Part shown: positions 9,279 to 18,290 of the stretch, in pieces
Layout of the letters: each line of letters opens with the position of its first letter
Position numbering within the stretch: position 1 is the stretch's first letter
Assembly: GCA_007694915.1 (NCBI GenBank)
Contig: REEV01000133.1
Coordinates: 1 to 64,000 of the forward strand
Source: Cyanobium sp. PLM2.Bin73
GTDB taxonomy: Bacteria; Cyanobacteriota; Cyanobacteriia; PCC-6307; Cyanobiaceae
Length of the DNA stretch: 64,000 nucleotides
Direction of reading: 5' to 3'
Position numbers and translations under genes: made by a program
The notes under the pieces: generated by a model
The model's database searches: none
What the model was told of the DNA's origin: nothing
What the model saw: only the letters and a program-made list of their open reading frames with translations

Positions 9279-9791
9279 ATGACCCGCGAACGCGATCCCT
9301 TCCGCATCCCCCAGGCCGGCGTGGAGATGGCCCCTCTGGCCGGCCTGGCGAGCCTGGATGTGAACCTCAACGGCGGCAGCTTCAGCTCCGGGGAGTTCGT
9401 GGCCGAATCCGCCCTCGGCGGTGTCGTGGTGTATGCCACCTATCAGGCCCTGCTCACCGGCCTGCGCACCGAGGCCCTGCGCAAGCGCGGCGCCATCAGC
9501 CGCAACGCACAGATCCGCATGGTGGCCAGCACCGTGTGGGAATCCACCAAGCAGGGGGCGGCCGTGAGCCTGCTGCTGGGGGTTGTGCTGCTGGTGTTCC
9601 CCTGGATGGGCCTGCCGCTCACGGTGCTGGGTGCGGTGGGAGCCGGCAAGGCTTCCCTGGATCTCTTCAACGCCTTCTGGGATGGCCTCGATGAAACCCA
9701 GCGGGCCGAGCTGCTCGCCGCCTCGATGGAGGCCGGCGTAAACCTGCGCCGCTTCCTCAGCGGCCACCAGAGCGGCACCGCGGTGGTCTGA
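9279..9791 (+). CDS. Conserved hypothetical membrane protein
   Basis: MTRERDPFRIPQAGVEMAPLAGLASLDVNLNGGSFSSGEFVAESALGGVVVYATYQ...; 170 aa with two hydrophobic segments. Confidence 0.65.
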   Translation: MTRERDPFRIPQAGVEMAPLAGLASLDVNLNGGSFSSGEFVAESALGGVVVYATYQALLTGLRTEALRKRGAISRNAQIRMVASTVWESTKQGAAVSLLLGVVLLVFPWMGLPLTVLGAVGAGKASLDLFNAFWDGLDETQRAELLAASMEAGVNLRRFLSGHQSGTAVV

Positions 9792-9794
9792 CGA

Positions 9795-10583
9795 TCACCA
9801 GCCAGGCAGCAGCATGGCCACGCCCATGGCCGCCATGGCCCCGTTCTCCAACAGGCTCAGCGCCCCCAGGGGCGTGCGGTTGTTGCCGCCGATGCAGGCG
9901 CAGTCGAGATCGCGCTTCTCGATCCACACCGCCCGCACCACCGACAGAGCGCCCTCGAGACCGATGGCGATGGCCAGCACACCCAGCGCTGGCAGCGGCC
10001 AGCGGCCCAGAATCGCCAGGCCCACCAGCAGCTCAAGCCACGGATAGAGCACCCCGTAGCCCTTCCAGCGGCCCATCAGCAGGTCGTAGAGGCGGAACCC
10101 GCGGCGAAACGCCCGCGGGTCCATGACTTTCAGGGTGGCCAGGAGAGTCACCGCCAGCCCCATGAAGCCCACCACACCGATGGCCAGCGTCCAGGCCGCC
10201 AGGGCCGCCACCCCGAACACCGCCAGCACCGGCCGGTAGCTGCGGCCTGTGCCGCTGGCGGGATCCTGATCAGCGGCGACAACGCCCAGGCGCACAGCCA
10301 GGTCGCTGTAGCCACCGATGCGCTCGGTGCCTGCAAACACCTGGGGAGTGGTGGTCACCCCATGGGTGGCCTGGAACTGTTCGGCCTCCTCCTGGCTGGT
10401 GAGCCGGTGGTCCTGGAAGGGAATGCCGCGCTCCTTGAGTAACTGCCGCGCTCGCTCGCCGTAGGGGCAGTGGTGATCCGGTGTATCGAGCCGGTAGAGA
10501 TGCACCGGCTGGGGGAGCAGGGCGGGATCGGAACCAGGGGCTGGGGCAGGCATCGGCGGCGGGCAAAGGCCTTCCACAACCAT
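9795..10583 (-). CDS. Glutaredoxin domain fused to MauE-like membrane domain
   Basis: N-terminus VHLYRLDTPDHHCPYGERARQLLKERGIPF...TTPQVFAGTERIGGYSDL (glutaredoxin, CPYG); C-terminal four-TM MauE/DoxX-like domain ending DLDCACIGGNNRTPLGALSLLENGAMAAMG. Confidence 0.8.
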   Translation of the reverse strand: MVVEGLCPPPMPAPAPGSDPALLPQPVHLYRLDTPDHHCPYGERARQLLKERGIPFQDHRLTSQEEAEQFQATHGVTTTPQVFAGTERIGGYSDLAVRLGVVAADQDPASGTGRSYRPVLAVFGVAALAAWTLAIGVVGFMGLAVTLLATLKVMDPRAFRRGFRLYDLLMGRWKGYGVLYPWLELLVGLAILGRWPLPALGVLAIAIGLEGALSVVRAVWIEKRDLDCACIGGNNRTPLGALSLLENGAMAAMGVAMLLPGW

Positions 10584-10655
10584 GCACCCTCCTGTTGGCG
10601 GAGAGTCAAGCGCCGCAAACCCTCTGGCTGAACGGCCAGCCCGGGCGCGGCAGGA

Positions 10656-10973
10656 TTAGAGGCGGCGGTGCTCCGCGGCCGGTTCGCCCTGAGGGGTGGG
10701 GCGGGGGTCGAGTGCGGGGCGTTCGATGCTGTCGCGGTTGAGTTCGCGCTCGAGCATGCGCACCCGCATCTCCCGCAGACAGAACTTGCAGCCGCCCGTG
10801 GTCTGCAGGTGCTTTTCAGGGGTGATCGAGATCTCCTTCACCGGATGCAACCGGCAGCGGATCTTGATCGGTGTCTTGTAGCTCTTGTAAACGATGGCCG
10901 AATAGTCGTACTTGTCACCGAAGCGCTCGTGCGCGCGCCGCAGAAACTCCTCCTTGCCGATCGGACTGCCCAT
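10656..10973 (-). CDS. Small protein with homing-endonuclease-associated (DUF723-like) Cys/His domain
   Basis: ERFGDKYDYSAIVYKSYKTPIKIRCRLHPVKEISITPEKHLQTTGGCKFCLREM matches the KYDYS...V.I.C..H......HL...GC..C pattern seen in DUF723/endonuclease-associated modules. Confidence 0.6.
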   Translation of the reverse strand: MGSPIGKEEFLRRAHERFGDKYDYSAIVYKSYKTPIKIRCRLHPVKEISITPEKHLQTTGGCKFCLREMRVRMLERELNRDSIERPALDPRPTPQGEPAAEHRRL

Positions 10974-11100
10974 GGCCGGAGACTACGGTGAACCTGGCGG
11001 GGCACCGCATCGTGTCAAGGAATGTCAAGCGCCACCTGCCCAGCCCCAGTGGTGATGGGGCAGCCTGGTGACCAAACCCCCATTGCGCCACCCACACCCA

Positions 11101-11213
11101 TGGCTCCCGATGGTTCCCAGCGGCCCGCCTGGCTGAACTGGCTGTTCCTGGCGATCTTCCTGTGGAGCAGCTGGCAGCTGGCAGGCCTGTGGTTCCAGCG
11201 CCTGGGAGGCTGA
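11101..11213 (+). CDS. Small single-TM hypothetical protein
   Basis: MAPDGSQRPAWLNWLFLAIFLWSSWQLAGLWFQRLGG; one TM helix; start uncertain. Confidence 0.4.
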
Positions 11214-11235
11214 CCCCCCAGGCGCTCTCGCCGGC

Positions 11236-12312
11236 TCAGGGGTAGCGGTTGGGCACGAAGAACTGCTCCCAGCGGGGCGGCCGCTCCAGCTCGGGATGCG
11301 TGGGGCGTGCGGGCAGCTCGATCGCCGGCGGCGTCATGTCGGTGTAGGGCACCTTGCTGAGCAGGTGCGAGATGCAGTTCAGCCGCGCCCGGCGCTTGTC
11401 GTCGGCCTCCACCGTGAACCAGGGGGCCTCGGGGATGTTGGTGTGGGCGAACATGTCGTCCTTGGCCTTGGAGAACTCCGCCCACTTCTCCCGGGCCTGC
11501 AGATCCATCGGGCTGAGCTTCCAGCGGCGGGTGGGATCTTCGGTGCGCGACTGGAAGCGGGCTTCCTGCTCCGAATCACTCACGGAGAACCAGTACTTCA
11601 GCAGCACGATTCCTGAGCGCACGAGCATGCGCTCGAACTGCGGACAGCTCTGCATGAACTCCTCCACCTGCTCGGGTGTGCAGAAGCCCATCACCCGCTC
11701 CACACCGGCGCGGTTGTACCAGCTGCGATCAAAGATCACCATCTCCCCCGCACTGGGGAAATGCTCCACATAGCGCTGGAAATACCACTGGCTCTTCTGC
11801 TGATCGCTCGGCGTGCCCAGGGCCACCACCCGACAGCCGCGGGGGTTGAGCGGCTCGGTGACGCGCTTGATCGTGCCCCCCTTGCCGGCCGCATCCCGGC
11901 CCTCGAACAGCACCATCAGCCGGAAACCGGTGGCCTTGATCCAGTACTGCATCTTCACCAGCTCCACCTGCAGCCGGGTGAGCTCCTTCTCGTAGAGCTT
12001 GCGGTCGAGCTTGCTCAGCTTGGTCCCATCCCCCGGGTAGCCGTCCCCGTTGCCGTTGTCGCCTTTCATGTCATCCATCAGGGCCGAGGGGTAGTAGCGA
12101 TCGCTGAGGGGGCCGTAGCGAGGCACCACCCGCACCAGCGACGGCTCCTGACCGCCCTTCTTGCCCTTGCCGGCCTTGGCCTTCTTGCCCTTGTCCCCGT
12201 TCGCCTCCTTCAGGCTGAAGGCGGCGGCCATGGCACTGCCCACCGAACTGTCGTCTTTTGCCTGCTTGCCCTTGGCCTTCTTGGCCTTGGTGTCCGTGTC
12301 GCTCTTGCTCAT
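11236..12312 (-). CDS. ppk2: Polyphosphate kinase 2
   Basis: LMVLFEGRDAAGKGGTIKRVTEPLNPRGCRVVALGTPSDQQKSQWYFQRYVEHFPSAGEMVIFDRSWYNRAGVERVMGF, PPK2 Walker A/B signatures; Lys-rich N-terminal extension. Confidence 0.95.
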   Translation of the reverse strand: MSKSDTDTKAKKAKGKQAKDDSSVGSAMAAAFSLKEANGDKGKKAKAGKGKKGGQEPSLVRVVPRYGPLSDRYYPSALMDDMKGDNGNGDGYPGDGTKLSKLDRKLYEKELTRLQVELVKMQYWIKATGFRLMVLFEGRDAAGKGGTIKRVTEPLNPRGCRVVALGTPSDQQKSQWYFQRYVEHFPSAGEMVIFDRSWYNRAGVERVMGFCTPEQVEEFMQSCPQFERMLVRSGIVLLKYWFSVSDSEQEARFQSRTEDPTRRWKLSPMDLQAREKWAEFSKAKDDMFAHTNIPEAPWFTVEADDKRRARLNCISHLLSKVPYTDMTPPAIELPARPTHPELERPPRWEQFFVPNRYP

Positions 12313-12336
12313 GGCTGATACCCGGGAACGGTGTGG

Positions 12337-12708
12337 TCAGGACACCCGGGGGCGTCTTGGGCGGGGGAGCAGGCAGCGCACCAGCCGCACGATGCCACCC
12401 ACGAGCAGCACCAGAGCCAGCAGCGCCACCAGAACCACCAGCGCAACGGCCAGGAGTTCGAGCAGCCCCACTACCACACCCTGAAGACCGCCGATCAATT
12501 TGGCAATGGATGTGCTGAGAAGCAGAAACGCGTCCAGCCGCTCCGGCAACTGCATCAGCCCCACCAGCATCGCCGTGCCCAGGCTCAGGTAGAGCAGGCC
12601 GGTCCAGAACAGACGCCAGCGGGTGTGGCGCCGCGGCCGCTTGCCGCCTGGCCGATCAGGAGAGCCTGTGTGGGGCAGCTGGAGCGATCGGCGCCGGGAT
12701 TCGCTCAT
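12337..12708 (-). CDS. Small hypothetical membrane protein
   Basis: MSESRRRSLQ...; two hydrophobic segments; start codon overlaps the stop of the next upstream minus gene (ATGA). Confidence 0.6.
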   Translation of the reverse strand: MSESRRRSLQLPHTGSPDRPGGKRPRRHTRWRLFWTGLLYLSLGTAMLVGLMQLPERLDAFLLLSTSIAKLIGGLQGVVVGLLELLAVALVVLVALLALVLLVGGIVRLVRCLLPRPRRPRVS

Positions 12709-12953
12709 GCCTCCAGCACATGGCCCTCGCCACGCATCCAGCGCTCGAATTCCATCAGCACCAGATCGTTGGGACAGTCGATCAGGCTGAGGCGGCCCAC
12801 GGTGCAATCGCCCTGGCCGCCGTGGTGCAGGGAGAGGTGAAAACCGTCGCCGCTCAGGCCACAGACCTCCGGGTCACTGCGCACCACCACGTCGAGGGCG
12901 GCGCCGAGGCGCGCCACCCGGATGCGCAGTTCCGACCAGGTCGTCTGGGTCAT
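12705..12953 (-). CDS. Hypothetical protein
   Basis: 82 aa, overlaps 12337..12708 by 4 bp on the same strand. Confidence 0.55.
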   Translation of the reverse strand: MTQTTWSELRIRVARLGAALDVVVRSDPEVCGLSGDGFHLSLHHGGQGDCTVGRLSLIDCPNDLVLMEFERWMRGEGHVLEA

Positions 12954-12995
12954 GGGGGTCAGTCTGTTGCGCCGCGGGCGGGCGTCAAGCGGTGG

Positions 12996-13616
12996 TCAGG
13001 GTTCGCCGCGCTGTTGCACCGCCTCCGGGGATGGGGGCAGGGGGCGCGGCTCCGGCAGCAGCAGCCCGAGGGCGGCCGCCACGGCCACGGCCACGGCACC
13101 GCCCAGCGGTGCCACCAGCCGCCGCCGCAGGGGCACCCGCTCGAGCACTTCGCGCGGGTGCAGGGGCTGGGGCTCAGGCAGCTCGAGCTTCACCTGCAGA
13201 CGGGGATCGAGGCGCAGCTGGTCGAGCACCCGCACCAGATCGGCCAGCTCGGCGTCATCGAGCTCCACCGTCAGAGGCGCCACGTCCGGCTGGCTGCTGC
13301 GCAGCTCCAGGTTGTGCCCCCCCTGCTCCCGCGGGGCGATGGTCACGGGCACGTCATCACCACCGAAGGGTCGGGCCACGCCACTGATGAGATGGCGGGC
13401 GTAGGGCAACACCGTTGCCATCAGGGCCAGCAGGTGGTCCTTGCGGCCTTCCAGTTCCGGCCGCCCGGACCAGCGCAGGCTCCAGCCGGTGATGATCCCC
13501 AGGGCCTCGCCGGCCTGGCCGATGGACACATCCGGCAGGCCCTCCACCTGCAGCCGGCAGCTCACCTGGTCGTAGCGCAGCGTCTGTTTCACCGGGCTCA
13601 GCGTCATCGGGTTCAA
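12996..13616 (-). CDS. DUF4335 domain protein
   Basis: LRYDQVSCRLQVEGLPDVS...ITGWSLRWSGRPELEGRKDHLLALMATVLPYARHLISGVARPFG; C-terminal TM; 4-bp overlap with the DUF3038 gene. Confidence 0.75.
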   Translation of the reverse strand: MNPMTLSPVKQTLRYDQVSCRLQVEGLPDVSIGQAGEALGIITGWSLRWSGRPELEGRKDHLLALMATVLPYARHLISGVARPFGGDDVPVTIAPREQGGHNLELRSSQPDVAPLTVELDDAELADLVRVLDQLRLDPRLQVKLELPEPQPLHPREVLERVPLRRRLVAPLGGAVAVAVAAALGLLLPEPRPLPPSPEAVQQRGEP

Positions 13617-14170
13617 ACCACCGGATCGTGCAGGCTGGCGCGCAGGCGTTCATAGCCGCCGCTGCCGGCGCCATAGGCCAGGGCACGGATCAGCTGGCGC
13701 CGCTGGCGCTCCCCCCGCTGGGGATCGAGCAGGGTCTGCACCCCCACCCGGCGGGGATTCATGCGTTCGCGCACCAGTTCGGCCAGCCGTCCCTCGAACA
13801 GTTGCCAGCGCTGGAGTCGCACCGACTCGGGCTCGGCGCTGGAGAGCAGGGCCCGCAACAGGGGGTAGAGGCGATCAGCCAGGGCCGAGAGGATGCGGAT
13901 CAGGGCATCGGTTTCCGCCGGGCTGAGATTGCCTCGGCGGGTGGCGCGGCGCAGGGGGTTGTGGCAGCGCCGTTTCCAGAGCTCCACCCGGTTGGCGAAC
14001 AGACCGGAGAAACCCAGCTGTTCACTCATCCACACCATCGCCTCGCCGCCGTTGAGGTCGAGGGCCTCGGCACTGAGGAGCAGCAGATCGAGCCGCTCCA
14101 GGCCGCGCCGCGACAGCGGCGGGAGCTGCGAGGCGGCGGGGGTTTCGGCTGCTGCGGGAGCTTCGGGCAT
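13613..14170 (-). CDS. DUF3038 domain protein
   Basis: RRGLERLDLLLLSAEALDLNGGEAMVWMSEQLGFSGLFANRVELWKRRCHNPLRR; adjacent to DUF4335 as in many cyanobacteria. Confidence 0.8.
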   Translation of the reverse strand: MPEAPAAAETPAASQLPPLSRRGLERLDLLLLSAEALDLNGGEAMVWMSEQLGFSGLFANRVELWKRRCHNPLRRATRRGNLSPAETDALIRILSALADRLYPLLRALLSSAEPESVRLQRWQLFEGRLAELVRERMNPRRVGVQTLLDPQRGERQRRQLIRALAYGAGSGGYERLRASLHDPVV

Positions 14171-14211
14171 GGCTGCGATGATGCCAGCCAGCGCCTCCCA
14201 CCGTCACCTCG

Positions 14212-14766
14212 ATGGCCCAGTCTCCGCACCAGCAGGCCACCGGCGGCGTCGACCTGCGGGATCTGGTGCGCGATGTGCCCGATTTCCCCAAGCCCGGCAT
14301 CCTCTTCCGCGATCTCACGCCGCTGATGCGCGATCCGGCCGGCTGGCAGGAGGTGATCCGGCGCCTGGCCGGGCTGTGTGAGCAGCTGCAGCCCGACCTG
14401 ATCGTGGGCATCGAATCCCGCGGCTTCATCGTGGGCACCGCCCTGGCCACCAGTGTGCAGCTGGGCTTCGTGCCGGTGCGCAAACCCGGCAAGCTGCCGG
14501 GTGCCGTGACCGGCGTCGACTACGCCCTGGAATACGGCAGCGACCGGCTGGAGATCCACAGCGATGCCCTGGAAGGGGGCGAGCGGGTGCTGGTGGTGGA
14601 CGACCTGCTGGCCACCGGCGGCACCGCCGCGGCCTGCGCCCAGCTGGTGGCTGCCGCCGGCGGCAGCCTCTGCGGCTTCGGGTTCGTGGCTGAACTGGCG
14701 GCCCTCGAGGGCCGCCGCCGCCTGCCCCCCGGCCAGCCGGTGGAGTCGCTGATCATCTACAGCTGA
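14212..14766 (+). CDS. apt: Adenine phosphoribosyltransferase
   Basis: [27 protein letters not shown]; PRTase motif [16 protein letters not shown]. Confidence 0.95.
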   Translation: MAQSPHQQATGGVDLRDLVRDVPDFPKPGILFRDLTPLMRDPAGWQEVIRRLAGLCEQLQPDLIVGIESRGFIVGTALATSVQLGFVPVRKPGKLPGAVTGVDYALEYGSDRLEIHSDALEGGERVLVVDDLLATGGTAAACAQLVAAAGGSLCGFGFVAELAALEGRRRLPPGQPVESLIIYS

Positions 14767-14786
14767 GGCCGCCGGGCTGAGGGCGC

Positions 14787-14999
14787 TCAGCTGTTGCCGT
14801 CCTGCCACTGGAACACCTGCTCCAGCTGCTCCAGGCTGAGCAGGCCATAGCGCCACAGCACCACCGGCAGCGGCGCCCGTTCCTGGGAGGCCTGGCGCAG
14901 CCCCAGGGCCAGGGCGTTCTCGCTCAGGCCCAGCTCCTGGCGCAGGAAGCGCAGCAGGGCCTGGGGCGGGGGCGGAAGGGGGCTGGAGCTATACACCAT
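14787..14999 (-). CDS. DUF2949 domain protein
   Basis: LLRFLRQELGLSENALALGLRQASQERAPLPVVLWRYGLLSLEQLEQVFQW. Confidence 0.75.
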   Translation of the reverse strand: MVYSSSPLPPPPQALLRFLRQELGLSENALALGLRQASQERAPLPVVLWRYGLLSLEQLEQVFQWQDGNS

Positions 15000-15010
15000 G
15001 GCCGACGGTG

Positions 15011-16288
15011 TCAGAGGGGACGGCAGGGGCCCTGGGTCATGGCGCCGAGGCTGAGGCGGCGCAGGGGAGCCAGGGCCACCAGCAGGGCCAGCGCCAGGCG
15101 GCGTAGGGGCAGCAGCAGCGGGGCGCGGTTGGAGAACAGCCGCATCAGCAGGTCGGTGGCCAGCAGGGTGAGCAGCAGGTCGGGCCAGCGGCGCCAGGCG
15201 TAAGCCGCCGGCAGCCGTTCGGCCGGCAAGCGGCCCGCCGCCACCCGGCGGGCCTGGCGGTGCAGTTCGGCCACGTCGCGCCAGCAGAGGTTGAGGCCCT
15301 GCCCCCCCACCGGATGGCAGCGGTGAGCGCTCTCGCCCACCAGCAGGGTGCGGCCCCGGGCCAGCCGCCGGGCCAGTTGCAGGGCCAGCGGGAAGGCGCG
15401 GGGCTCATCCAGCAGGGCATCGGGCTGAAAGCGGTCGGGCAGGGCGCCGGCCAGGCCATCGAGGAAGGCTCCGGCGGGGAGGCTCTCCAGCTGGCGGCAG
15501 CGGCTCGAAGGAGCGCTCCACACCAGCTGAAAGCGCCCCTGGCCGAGGGGCAGCACCGCAAACGGCCCCTCCGGACGGAACAGTTCCCAGGCCTGGTCAT
15601 CGTCGCTGCCGCGCAGCTCCACCTGGGCCGTGAGGCAGCTCTGCCGGTAGGCCAGCTGCCAGAGGCCGATGCCCAGGGCCTCGCGGCAACTGGAGTGGGG
15701 GCCGTCGGCCGCCACCACCAGATCCGGCTCACCGGCGCCATCAGCAGGCTGGGTTGCGCCCAGGCGGAGCTGGATAGCGGGATGCTCCTGCAGGTGGCGC
15801 AGCAGCACCGCCATCAGCGGGGCGTGCAGGGCGATCCAGCCCACGGCCGCATCAGGGGTGCGGCGGCAGCGCCCCGGGAGGTCGGCGATGCCGAAGGGCA
15901 CGGTGGTGCCCACCCCCAGATCACAGAGTTCCAGGCGGCGAAAGGGCACCATCACCCCGGCGAGCTCAGACCAGAGCCCCAGGCGCTCGAGCAGCCGGCG
16001 GCTGGAGTGGTTGAAGGCGTAGGCGCGGCTGCGCTGGCTGAGCTGGGCGGCGCTGAGGGGGTCGTGCAGCGTCACCGTCCATCCGGCGTCGGCCAGGGCC
16101 AGGGCGCTGAGCGCCCCGGTGGGGCCCGCTCCCAGCACCCCCGCCCGCAGGGCGGTGGCCGACGTCGGGTGGACAGAGCCGGGCGCGGCTGCGGTGGGGG
16201 CGGCGGCCAGGGAAGCGGTGCGGGGAGGGGCGGACGTCAGATCACTACGACAAAGCCGCAGCAAGTCTGCTGCGGCTGGAGGGGGCAT
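15011..16288 (-). CDS. FAD-dependent monooxygenase (UbiH/UbiF-type)
   Basis: GVLGAGPTGALSALALADAGWTVTLHDP (FAD), DLVVAADGPHSSCREALGI, LLVGESAHRCHPVGGQGLNLCWRDV. Confidence 0.85.
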   Translation of the reverse strand: MPPPAAADLLRLCRSDLTSAPPRTASLAAAPTAAAPGSVHPTSATALRAGVLGAGPTGALSALALADAGWTVTLHDPLSAAQLSQRSRAYAFNHSSRRLLERLGLWSELAGVMVPFRRLELCDLGVGTTVPFGIADLPGRCRRTPDAAVGWIALHAPLMAVLLRHLQEHPAIQLRLGATQPADGAGEPDLVVAADGPHSSCREALGIGLWQLAYRQSCLTAQVELRGSDDDQAWELFRPEGPFAVLPLGQGRFQLVWSAPSSRCRQLESLPAGAFLDGLAGALPDRFQPDALLDEPRAFPLALQLARRLARGRTLLVGESAHRCHPVGGQGLNLCWRDVAELHRQARRVAAGRLPAERLPAAYAWRRWPDLLLTLLATDLLMRLFSNRAPLLLPLRRLALALLVALAPLRRLSLGAMTQGPCRPL

Positions 16289-16326
16289 CGAGAGTGCCCC
16301 GGGGTGCGAATGGCCGCGGGTCGGGA

Positions 16327-16572
16327 TCAGCCGATGCCCAGCAGACCGCGGGTGAAGGCCTCACCGCCGAGGGCGAATTCGGTGGCCAGCAGGGCGATGA
16401 AGCCGAGCATGGCCATACGGCCGTTGAGCTTCTCGGCGCGCTCGTGGAAACCCCAGCCACGCTCAGGGCTCACCACTTCCATGCGGGGCTCGGTGGCGAA
16501 GGCGTTGAGACGGCCGCCGTCTTCGGTGGTGACGGTGGCGCCGCGGATCAGGGCAGGATTGGCTTGGGTCAT
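16327..16572 (-). CDS. hli: High-light-inducible protein (chlorophyll a/b-binding family)
   Basis: GFHERAEKLNGRMAMLGFIALLATEFALGGEAF: HLIP signature ExxNGRxAMxGF. Confidence 0.95.
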   Translation of the reverse strand: MTQANPALIRGATVTTEDGGRLNAFATEPRMEVVSPERGWGFHERAEKLNGRMAMLGFIALLATEFALGGEAFTRGLLGIG

Positions 16573-16597
16573 GGGGTGTCTCGTGCTGTCTGGAGGA

Positions 16598-16627
16598 ATT
16601 GTAACGCATTGTTGCGGTCTGTGACAA
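16598..16627 (-). promoter_or_regulatory. Putative sigma70-type promoter for hli
   Basis: Minus strand TTGTCA-18 nt-TACAAT, about 25 nt upstream of the hli start codon. Confidence 0.5.
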
Positions 16628-16643
16628 CCCCTTCAACCTTTGT

Positions 16644-17291
16644 TCAGCGCAAGCGTCGCAGGCAGAGCTCCTCGAAGGCCGGTCGCAGCAGGTAGGGATA
16701 CTCGCCCACCCACAGCTTCACCTCCGGCAGCCAGGCGTCGGTGAGCGCGCTGATGCGCGAGAAGTCCTTGCGGTCGCTGAGCACCAGGGTGCGCACCACC
16801 ATCCCGCGGCGGATCTGCTGGTGCTTCTTCTCCATCGGAAAGCGCACCCGTCCCAGGTAGCCGTCCTCGTCCTCCAGCTCCAGGGTGAGCCAGGTGCGGC
16901 GGTTCTCCACCATCTGCAGCCGCCCGCTGCGGTCGGCCTGCTCGCGCCGCTCCTCCAGCAACTCCTGGGTGAACAGATCGCCCACCTCCCCCTCGAAGAT
17001 CGCGGCGGCCGGGTAGCGGCGCAGGGTGGCGTTGCGCCGTCCAGCCTCGACGATCGGTCCCCAGAGGACGTAGAGCAGGGCCGCCACGCCCACCACCAGC
17101 AGGATCGGCGCGAACTGGCTGCGAAAGGCCAGCGTCTGGCTCACCAGCAGGCTGATCACCCCCACGATCACCGAGATCAGCACCCGCTGCAGCAGCTTGC
17201 GGGGGTCGCCGCTGCAGGCATTGAACTGGGGGCCGGTGGCCACCGCCGGGATCAGGCGCTGCAGCTCGCCGGGGCGCAGGGGGATGAGCAT
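16644..17291 (-). CDS. Conserved cyanobacterial membrane protein
   Basis: 215 aa; two TM segments followed by a soluble domain; coherent composition. Confidence 0.7.
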   Translation of the reverse strand: MLIPLRPGELQRLIPAVATGPQFNACSGDPRKLLQRVLISVIVGVISLLVSQTLAFRSQFAPILLVVGVAALLYVLWGPIVEAGRRNATLRRYPAAAIFEGEVGDLFTQELLEERREQADRSGRLQMVENRRTWLTLELEDEDGYLGRVRFPMEKKHQQIRRGMVVRTLVLSDRKDFSRISALTDAWLPEVKLWVGEYPYLLRPAFEELCLRRLR

Positions 17292-17318
17292 CAGATCGGC
17301 CCCATCAACGGCACGCCA

Positions 17319-18197
17319 TCACAGCAGCCGCTCCAGCCCGTACACCAGCCCAGGAAGCTGGCGCACCCGGCGCACGGTGAGCAGCACGCCGGGCATGTAG
17401 GCGGAGCGGTCGATCGTGTCGTGGCGCAGGGTATAGGTTTCGCCCGGGGCGCCGAACAGCACCTCCTGGTGGGCCACCAGACCGGGCAGGCGCACCGAGT
17501 GCAGGCGCAGGCCGCTCTCGCGCAGCCCGCCGCGGCAGCCGGCCAGGGTTTCCTGTTCCTCCACCTCCTGGGGGTTGAAGCTCTTGCCCAGCTCCTCCAT
17601 CAGCTCAGCGGTCTTGATGCAGGTGCCGCTGGGGGCGTCGGCCTTGCGGTTGTGGTGCAGTTCGGTGAGCTCGGCGTGGTCGTAGAAGCGGGCGGCCGCG
17701 GCGGCGGCCTGCTGCAGCAGCACCATGCCCACGGAGAAATTGGGGATCACAGCCCCACCCACCGACGCCTTGTCGGCGAAGGTGGCCAGATCGGCCAGCT
17801 GCTGGGGACTCAGGCCCGTGGTGCCGATCACCGGGTGCACGCCGTAGGCGATGGCGCCGCGGGTGTGCTCGAACACCACCGAAGGATGGGTGAAGTCCAC
17901 CAGCACGGCACCCTGGCCCGGGCCGGCGGTGCGCACCGCCTGGCTGGCCTGGCAGAGGCAACCCTCGAAGTCGGCGGTGACCGCCACCTCCAGCTCGCCC
18001 AGGCCCAGCTCGAGGCCCACATCCGCCCCCTCCTTGCCGGCAGTGGTGTCGATGGCGCCCGCCAGCCGGCAGTCGGGGGCGGCGCTCACCGCCTTCACCA
18101 CCTCGGCGCCCATGCGGCCGAGGGCACCGGCCACCACCACCGCGATCGGCTGGACGGCGGCAGGGTCGGCGGGCGGTGCAGCGGCGGAGCTGGTCAT
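17319..18197 (-). CDS. dapB: 4-hydroxy-tetrahydrodipicolinate reductase
   Basis: [18 protein letters not shown]...[14 protein letters not shown]...[22 protein letters not shown]. Confidence 0.95.
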   Translation of the reverse strand: MTSSAAAPPADPAAVQPIAVVVAGALGRMGAEVVKAVSAAPDCRLAGAIDTTAGKEGADVGLELGLGELEVAVTADFEGCLCQASQAVRTAGPGQGAVLVDFTHPSVVFEHTRGAIAYGVHPVIGTTGLSPQQLADLATFADKASVGGAVIPNFSVGMVLLQQAAAAAARFYDHAELTELHHNRKADAPSGTCIKTAELMEELGKSFNPQEVEEQETLAGCRGGLRESGLRLHSVRLPGLVAHQEVLFGAPGETYTLRHDTIDRSAYMPGVLLTVRRVRQLPGLVYGLERLL

Positions 18198-18290
18198 GGC
18201 GCGCGGAGCATTGCTGCAGAGCCTATGCAGCCCGTTCGCGCCGGGCTTCAAGGTTCGTAAGCTCAAGGCCACAACGCCCGATCCGAGCGC

